Source of the DNA: an uncultured Actinomyces sp.
GTDB lineage: Bacteria; Actinomycetota; Actinomycetes; Actinomycetales; Actinomycetaceae
Reading direction: 5' to 3'
Assembly (NCBI GenBank): GCA_938022345.1
Contig: CALIEP010000286.1
Location: 1 to 10,026, forward strand
DNA length: 10,026 bases
Position 1 is the stretch's first letter. Each line of letters starts with the position of its first letter. The position numbers were made by a program, and so were the translations under genes. Under the pieces are notes generated by a model. The model worked only from the letters and a program-made list of their open reading frames with translations. It was not told where the DNA came from and did no database searches. Shown one piece after another: positions 6,119 through 10,026 of the stretch.

Positions 6119-8305
6119 ATGGAACCTCAAGCGACACCAGTGGCCACAGACGTCCTCGATGCGGTAGCAGAAGGGCGTTATCCTCTCCCCCACGACGTGC
6201 TGGGAGCACACCTCAATGACGATGTTGTCACGATCCGCAGCGTTCACCATCTGGCCGATTCGGTCGAGGTGCTCACTCAGGACCATACCTACCCGGCAAG
6301 CCACGAACACGGGGGTGTTTGGGTATGTGCCTTCGCTGCAGATGACATTCCCGACTACCGTCTGCGCGTGACCTACGGAGATCATTCGCAGGTCGTTGAT
6401 GATCCGTACAGGTTCCTCCCGACCGTTGGCGAAATGGATACCTATCTGATCTCCGAAGGACGGCATGAGCGCCTCTGGGACGTTTTGGGTGCCCACCTCA
6501 TGCATTTTGACGGTGTCATGGGACCGGTCGATGGCGTTGCCTTCGCAGTGTGGGCCCCCAATGCACGGGCCGTGCGCGTTGTTGGTGACTTCAATTTCTG
6601 GGACGGCACCGGACACGCCATGCGCACAATGGGCGCTTCCGGAGTGTGGGAGCTCTTTATTCCAGGCGTTGGTATCGGCGCCCGCTACAAGTTCGAAATC
6701 CAAGGACCATCTGGAAACTGGTTCCAAAAAGCAGACCCCATGGCTCGGGCAACCGAAATTCCCCCAGCCACGGCCTCGGTCGTCACCGATGTCTTCCACA
6801 CATGGAACGATGAAGACTGGCTTCGCGCACGTGAGGATACGAACCCTCACAGCGGCCCCATGTCGATTTACGAGGTTCACGCAGGCTCGTGGAAACAGGA
6901 TCTGGGTTACCGCGGTTTGGCCGATGAGCTAATCCCCTACGTTAAGAAGATGGGTTTCACCCACGTCGAATTCATGCCTCTTGCCGATCACCCCTTCGGC
7001 GTATCGTGGGGCTACCAAGTCACTTCCTATTACGCACCGACCTCACGCTATGGCACTCCCGATGATTTCCGTTACCTCGTCGACCGTCTCCACCAAGAGG
7101 GTATCGGCGTGATCTTGGACTGGGTTCCGGCCCACTTCCCCAAGGACGATTGGGCACTGGCACGCTTCGACGGTACCCCGCTATATGAAGATCCTGATCC
7201 GCTGCGTGGCGAGCATCCGGATTGGGGTACCTACGTCTTTAATTTCGGCCGCACTGAAGTGCGAAACTTCTTGGTTGCAAACGCGCTGTACTGGCTTGAT
7301 CAATTCCACATTGACGGCCTACGCGTTGATGCCGTTGCCTCTATGCTTTATCTGGATTATTCGCGTAAGGACGGCCAGTGGCGTCCAAACCAATATGGCG
7401 GACGTGAGAATCTTGAGGCGATTTCTTTCCTTCAGGAAGCAACTGCGACCTCCTACCGCCTGCATCCTGGAATTGTCATGATTGCGGAAGAATCGACCGC
7501 ATGGCCTGGAGTTACCGCTCCAACCTCAGGCGGTGGCCTAGGGTTTGGAATGAAGTGGAACATGGGGTGGATGAATGACACCCTGCGCTATCTCTCTGAA
7601 GATCCTGTCAATCGTCGTTGGCATCACGGGGAGCTAACCTTCTCACTGGTGTACGCCTTCTCAGAGAACTACGTGCTGCCTCTGTCTCACGACGAGGTCG
7701 TTCACGGCAAGGGCTCGCTTGTCTCCAAGATGCCCGGTGATCATTGGCAGCAGATGGCTGGCCTGCGTTCACTCTTCGCCTACCAGTGGTCGCACCCCGG
7801 TAAGCAGCTGATCTTCATGGGGCAGGAATTTGCACAGGAACAAGAGTGGAACGAAAGCTATTCCCTGGATTGGTGGCTCTACGATCGGTCCGACCATGCC
7901 GGAATGGCAGCCTTGGTTGCGCGCCTCAACGAGCTCTACCGCACCCACTCAGCACTGTGGAATGACACCTATACAGGTTTCGAATGGATTGATGCCTCAG
8001 ATGGCGATCACAACCTGATCTCTTACATCCGTAAATCCGAGGCCACCAGCGGCCACCACGCTCAGGATGAGCTTGTGTGCGTGGTGAACTTCGCTGGTAA
8101 CCCCCACGAGGGTTACCGCGTCGGCCTGCCTCATGCGGGAACCTGGCAGGAGGTCGTCAATACGGATGACCCACAATATGGTGGTTCAGGAGTCGTTAAT
8201 ATCGGCGAACTCGTTGCTGAAGAGATCCCCTGGAATGGACGCCCCTACTCGGTTGAGCTTCGCGTGCCTCCTCTGGGTGCTCTCTGGCTGGCACCGCAGC
8301 ACTGA
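6119..8305 (+). CDS. glgB: 1,4-alpha-glucan branching enzyme GlgB (GH13_9)
   Basis: GlgB cuts alpha-1,4 chains and rejoins the fragment through an alpha-1,6 bond, branching the glucan made by GlgE. The 728-residue protein matches the usual long form: an N-terminal module with VLDAVAEGRYPLPHDVLGAH, a CBM48 at about 135-235 (FAVWAPNARAVRVVGDFNFWDG), the GH13 barrel beginning near YEVHAGSW, and a C-terminal beta domain ending GALWLAP. Catalytic residues are D404 (LRVDAVASMLYLDYSR), E457 (MIAEESTAWPGV) and D525 (LSHDEVVHGKGSL), each one less than Escherichia coli GlgB D405/E458/D526. The ATG fits the family's N-terminus. The ribosome binding site is weak (only GTGA/GAG-type matches at 6103-6107), which is odd for a 36-base gap after glgE, and no clear promoter lies there. 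Co-transcription with glgE is the simplest reading. A large hairpin follows 12 bases after the stop. Confidence 0.97.
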   Translation: MEPQATPVATDVLDAVAEGRYPLPHDVLGAHLNDDVVTIRSVHHLADSVEVLTQDHTYPASHEHGGVWVCAFAADDIPDYRLRVTYGDHSQVVDDPYRFLPTVGEMDTYLISEGRHERLWDVLGAHLMHFDGVMGPVDGVAFAVWAPNARAVRVVGDFNFWDGTGHAMRTMGASGVWELFIPGVGIGARYKFEIQGPSGNWFQKADPMARATEIPPATASVVTDVFHTWNDEDWLRAREDTNPHSGPMSIYEVHAGSWKQDLGYRGLADELIPYVKKMGFTHVEFMPLADHPFGVSWGYQVTSYYAPTSRYGTPDDFRYLVDRLHQEGIGVILDWVPAHFPKDDWALARFDGTPLYEDPDPLRGEHPDWGTYVFNFGRTEVRNFLVANALYWLDQFHIDGLRVDAVASMLYLDYSRKDGQWRPNQYGGRENLEAISFLQEATATSYRLHPGIVMIAEESTAWPGVTAPTSGGGLGFGMKWNMGWMNDTLRYLSEDPVNRRWHHGELTFSLVYAFSENYVLPLSHDEVVHGKGSLVSKMPGDHWQQMAGLRSLFAYQWSHPGKQLIFMGQEFAQEQEWNESYSLDWWLYDRSDHAGMAALVARLNELYRTHSALWNDTYTGFEWIDASDGDHNLISYIRKSEATSGHHAQDELVCVVNFAGNPHEGYRVGLPHAGTWQEVVNTDDPQYGGSGVVNIGELVAEEIPWNGRPYSVELRVPPLGALWLAPQH

Positions 8306-8317
8306 GATTCTGAGCAC

Positions 8318-8363
8318 TTATGGGTGTGGGGAACAGATTGTCATCTGTTCCCCACACCCATAA
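8318..8363. terminator. Perfect 21-bp hairpin between convergent genes, likely bidirectional terminator
   Basis: Bases 8318-8338 and 8343-8363 are exact inverted complements, giving an uninterrupted 21-bp stem with a TGTC loop and a G-rich core (GGGTGTGGGG). It begins 12 bases after the glgB stop and ends 21 bases from the stop of the convergent thioredoxin-like gene, so it can fold in either transcript. Neither side has a T-tract, so it is not a standard intrinsic terminator. U-less hairpin terminators between convergent genes have been proposed in actinobacteria, and it could also act as an RNA 3'-end stabiliser. It could alternatively be a dispersed palindromic repeat. Confidence 0.75.
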
Positions 8364-8365
8364 TC

Positions 8366-8383
8366 AGCTGCCTATTAGCAGCT
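8366..8383. other. Small inverted repeat beside the convergent-gene hairpin
   Basis: AGCTGC (8366-8371) and GCAGCT (8378-8383) are perfect 6-base inverted arms around a six-base loop, lying between the stop codon of the leftward gene and the 21-bp hairpin. In the leftward transcript it would be a first, weak hairpin before the large one. It may assist 3'-end formation or be chance. Confidence 0.35.
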
Positions 8384-8384
8384 T

Positions 8385-9284
8385 CTAGATCATCAACAAC
8401 GCAGACAAACGCCGTCTTGCAGCCTTAACCTCCGGGGTATTGCCCGCAATGCGAAAAAGATCAAGCAGCCTGACACGGTAATCCTCACGCTGATCCTCCG
8501 GGCTGTCTTCGATGAGACGCAGAAGGACATTAAACGCATCGGCGGTCTTTCCCTCATTGAAGAGTGCATCTGCCTGTGCGGAAGGGTCGCTATTTCCCTG
8601 AGCTTCACGCAGTTTGAAATTAATCCGCGCGCGGTGATTCTTTGCCTCTTCATCGCGGGGATTGTGTTCAATAATCTTCTCCCAGGCAGCCTGCGCAGCT
8701 TCAAGATCTCCGCGTTCTTCAGCTTCAAGGGCGGGGACATGCTCCTCTGGAATGGGCTTCGCAACATCGGATCCGCTCACAGCAATCCGACCGGTCACCC
8801 CCATCTGCCCAGCAGCCTTCAGCAAATCCTCGATGACAGGGGCAATCTGTTCCTTAGCAGCAACACCTTGGAAGAGAGGAACAGGGCGCGCGCCGACAAG
8901 AGCAACCGTTGTCGGAAGGACCTGTACTTGGAATGCCTGTGCAACTCGAGGAGCCTGTTGAACATCGACCTCAACAAGTTGGAAGGCACCTGCCTTTTCG
9001 CGTGCGAGCTCTTCGAGGGTAGCCAGCAACTGTTTAGATTCAAGAGATTGAGCAGCCCAAAGAACGAGGAGAACCGGAACCTTTTGAGAATTCGCGGCAA
9101 TGGCCTCAAAAGAGGAATCATCGCAGGAATCAATCAGCGGAATGCTGATGCCACCGGCACCGCCTTCTCGATTTGTCTGCTGAGAAGTGTTGGGGCCTTC
9201 CTGTCCTGCGGTGGAAGCAGTGGCACTGAGGTCGAGTGCACCGTGCGAATCTGCAGGCTGAGGATTGTGAGCATCATTATTCAT
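8385..9284 (-). CDS. Thioredoxin-fold/TPR protein without CXXC (CnoX/YbbN-like)
   Basis: The 299-residue protein has three parts. A low-complexity polar N-terminus covers about 1-45. A thioredoxin fold spans about 48-155, with VPVLLVLWAAQSLESKQLLATLEELA where thioredoxins have W-C-G-P-C, then LVEVDVQQAPRVAQAFQVQVLPTTVALV containing the cis-proline site. A helical TPR-like tail runs from about 185 to the end (LEAEERGDLEAAQAAWEKIIEHNPRDEEAKNHRARI). This matches actinobacterial YbbN-type co-chaperones. Both active-site cysteines are absent and no cysteine near the motif replaces them, so it cannot be a dithiol oxidoreductase; a holdase or chaperone-handover role is inferred from E. coli CnoX. 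The chosen ATG has AAGGAG nine bases upstream; a 27-residue longer form would overlap the preceding gene. That gene's TAA stop is part of the same TAAGGAG, indicating translational coupling. No signal peptide or membrane segment is visible, so it is probably cytoplasmic. M. tuberculosis Rv1324 occupies a similar place near glgB. Confidence 0.85.
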   Translation of the reverse strand: MNNDAHNPQPADSHGALDLSATASTAGQEGPNTSQQTNREGGAGGISIPLIDSCDDSSFEAIAANSQKVPVLLVLWAAQSLESKQLLATLEELAREKAGAFQLVEVDVQQAPRVAQAFQVQVLPTTVALVGARPVPLFQGVAAKEQIAPVIEDLLKAAGQMGVTGRIAVSGSDVAKPIPEEHVPALEAEERGDLEAAQAAWEKIIEHNPRDEEAKNHRARINFKLREAQGNSDPSAQADALFNEGKTADAFNVLLRLIEDSPEDQREDYRVRLLDLFRIAGNTPEVKAARRRLSALLMI

Positions 9285-9293
9285 GAAGAAGAT

Positions 9294-9299
9294 CTCCTT
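9294..9299 (-). promoter_or_regulatory. Ribosome binding site of the thioredoxin-like gene overlapping the upstream stop
   Basis: On the minus strand TAAGGAG combines the TAA stop of the DUF8094-like gene (9298-9300) with a strong AAGGAG Shine-Dalgarno sequence (9294-9299), nine bases before the ATG at 9284. It decides the start of the thioredoxin-like protein and implies that ribosomes finishing the upstream gene reload on the next one. Confidence 0.8.
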
Positions 9300-10026
9300 A
9301 ACGTTGATCAGGGTTCCCGGCGCCATCATCCTTGACGACCGAGCCAAGTGCGCGTTCCGCGCCAACGACGCTAATCAGCTGCGAATCCGAGCCGGCCTTG
9401 GGGATGTGCAGGAGCACGGTCACAACGTAGGTTGCTGTCGCCTTCCCCTTGACCGTATCGTCATCGCCTTCTGCCAATGCAGCAGTTGTTCCCCCGAGGC
9501 GCATCGTCGAACGAGCAACAGTGCGCTGATAGGTCTGAGTATAGGTGAATGAAGCGGCAACAAGAGCTGAACCGTCGACTAGTTCGACACCGACAATCGG
9601 GAAATCAGCCGAGAGATCAGCATGAGCCTGAACGTTTCCTGCAGCCTGAACCGCATCATTCAGGCTCTTTGCATCCTGCAAGTAGCGGCGAGCAAAATCA
9701 TCACCCGCATACTGATCATTACCGGCATTACCGGAATTCAGCATGTCCACGTAGCCCTGGAGCGCGTCCTTCGGGGTCTTCACGAATCCTTGTGCATCCG
9801 GACCAAGTGCCGCAGAGCCCTTCTCCACATTATCCAGCTGGAATTGAGCTCCGCCAAGCGCACGCGTCCAACCAACGAGCTTGTATTTCGATCGAGCGTC
9901 ATCTTGAACTGCGAATGCGAGCACAGGAAGAGATGCCTGATCGGGGCTGGAGACATTCACAATAACGCGCGGCCACTGATCCGAATTTGTCACTGCAACC
10001 GAACCCTGGTTGACGACAAGCTTAGG
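9298..10026 (-). CDS. Uncharacterised actinobacterial protein resembling DUF8094, N-terminus beyond the window
   Basis: The reading frame is open to the right edge, giving at least 242 residues from PKLVVNQGSVAVTNSDQWPRVIVNVSS to a TAA stop. The GTG at 9993 is internal to this open frame and probably not the true start. Visible segments are WPRVIVNVSSPDQASLPVLAFAVQDDARSKYKLVGWTRALGG, SAALGPDAQGFVKTPKDALQGYVDMLNSG, a central alpha/beta region, and VTVLLHIPKAGSDSQLISVVGAERALGSVVKDDG near the end. This order (value-in-a-string statement, APDA, TP-x-DAL, IP-x-AGSD, GAER) resembles the actinobacterial DUF8094 proteins as I remember them, which are usually secreted or lipoproteins. A signal peptide or lipobox would lie off the window. 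Function is unknown. It is co-directional and overlaps the ribosome binding site of the thioredoxin-like gene, so the two are one operon. The family name is moderately sure, the coding call very sure. Confidence 0.8.
   Translation of the reverse strand, partial: PKLVVNQGSVAVTNSDQWPRVIVNVSSPDQASLPVLAFAVQDDARSKYKLVGWTRALGGAQFQLDNVEKGSAALGPDAQGFVKTPKDALQGYVDMLNSGNAGNDQYAGDDFARRYLQDAKSLNDAVQAAGNVQAHADLSADFPIVGVELVDGSALVAASFTYTQTYQRTVARSTMRLGGTTAALAEGDDDTVKGKATATYVVTVLLHIPKAGSDSQLISVVGAERALGSVVKDDGAGNPDQR

Noticed and set aside
6083..6880. Long open frame (265 codons) on the minus strand
   Set aside because: It lies entirely antisense to the 5' part of glgB, whose CBM48 and family N-terminus are clear, and its translation shows no recognisable domain. 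It is a codon-bias shadow.
8318..8363. Inverted repeat as an insertion-sequence end or attachment site
   Set aside because: There is no transposase or integrase, no target duplication and no second distant copy in the window. The position between convergent stops fits 3'-end formation.
8634..9335. Plus-strand open frame of 233 codons
   Set aside because: It is antisense to the thioredoxin-like gene, which has recognisable family segments and a strong ribosome binding site. The plus-strand product resembles no family I know.
9549..9965. Plus-strand open frame of 138 codons rich in His, Pro, Gln and Arg
   Set aside because: The composition is typical of the reverse strand of a coding region, and it overlaps the DUF8094-like gene throughout.

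Overview
The window looks like a chromosomal segment of an actinobacterium, most likely an Actinomycetaceae-type organism (Actinomyces, Schaalia, Trueperella and relatives). The grounds are a moderate-to-high GC content judged by eye, the GlgE-type alpha-glucan genes, a thioredoxin-fold/TPR protein beside glgB as in mycobacteria, and starts that look leaderless behind TAnnnT -10 boxes. No RNA gene, CRISPR array, insertion sequence or phage gene was seen. All assignments come from reading motifs; no database search was run.

Layout. On the left edge, the first 144 codons of an electron-transfer flavoprotein beta subunit gene (etfB) run leftward off the window. A 105-bp divergent intergenic region follows, with a good -10 box and a perfect 6-bp-arm palindrome overlapping the predicted transcript start of glgX. 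Rightward then come glgX (glycogen debranching), trpS (tryptophanyl-tRNA synthetase, apparently with its own leaderless promoter) and a strong intrinsic terminator. A second promoter region leads to glgE (maltose-1-phosphate maltosyltransferase) and glgB (branching enzyme), 36 bp apart and probably co-transcribed. A perfect 21-bp hairpin without a T-tract separates glgB from two convergent leftward genes. These are a thioredoxin-fold/TPR protein (CnoX/YbbN-like) lacking the CXXC motif and, upstream of it and truncated by the right edge, a protein resembling the actinobacterial DUF8094 family. The stop codon of the latter overlaps the ribosome binding site of the thioredoxin-like gene.

How the genes fit together. 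GlgE extends alpha-1,4-glucan from maltose-1-phosphate, GlgB adds alpha-1,6 branches, and GlgX removes branches so that the polymer can be broken down. All three keep their GH13 catalytic triads. The makers of maltose-1-phosphate (TreS plus Pep2/Mak, or GlgM) are not in the window. The glgE-glgB-thioredoxin-like order recalls the Mycobacterium tuberculosis Rv1327c-Rv1326c-Rv1324 neighbourhood. trpS has no metabolic link to glucan and appears to be a separately expressed insertion.

This is mainly a conserved metabolic locus, and I see no clear new multi-gene system. The points most worth a second look are the palindrome in front of glgX, a possible natural indolmycin-insensitivity residue in TrpRS, the U-less perfect hairpin between convergent genes, the glgE start site, and the uncharacterised DUF8094-like/redox-inactive thioredoxin-like gene pair.
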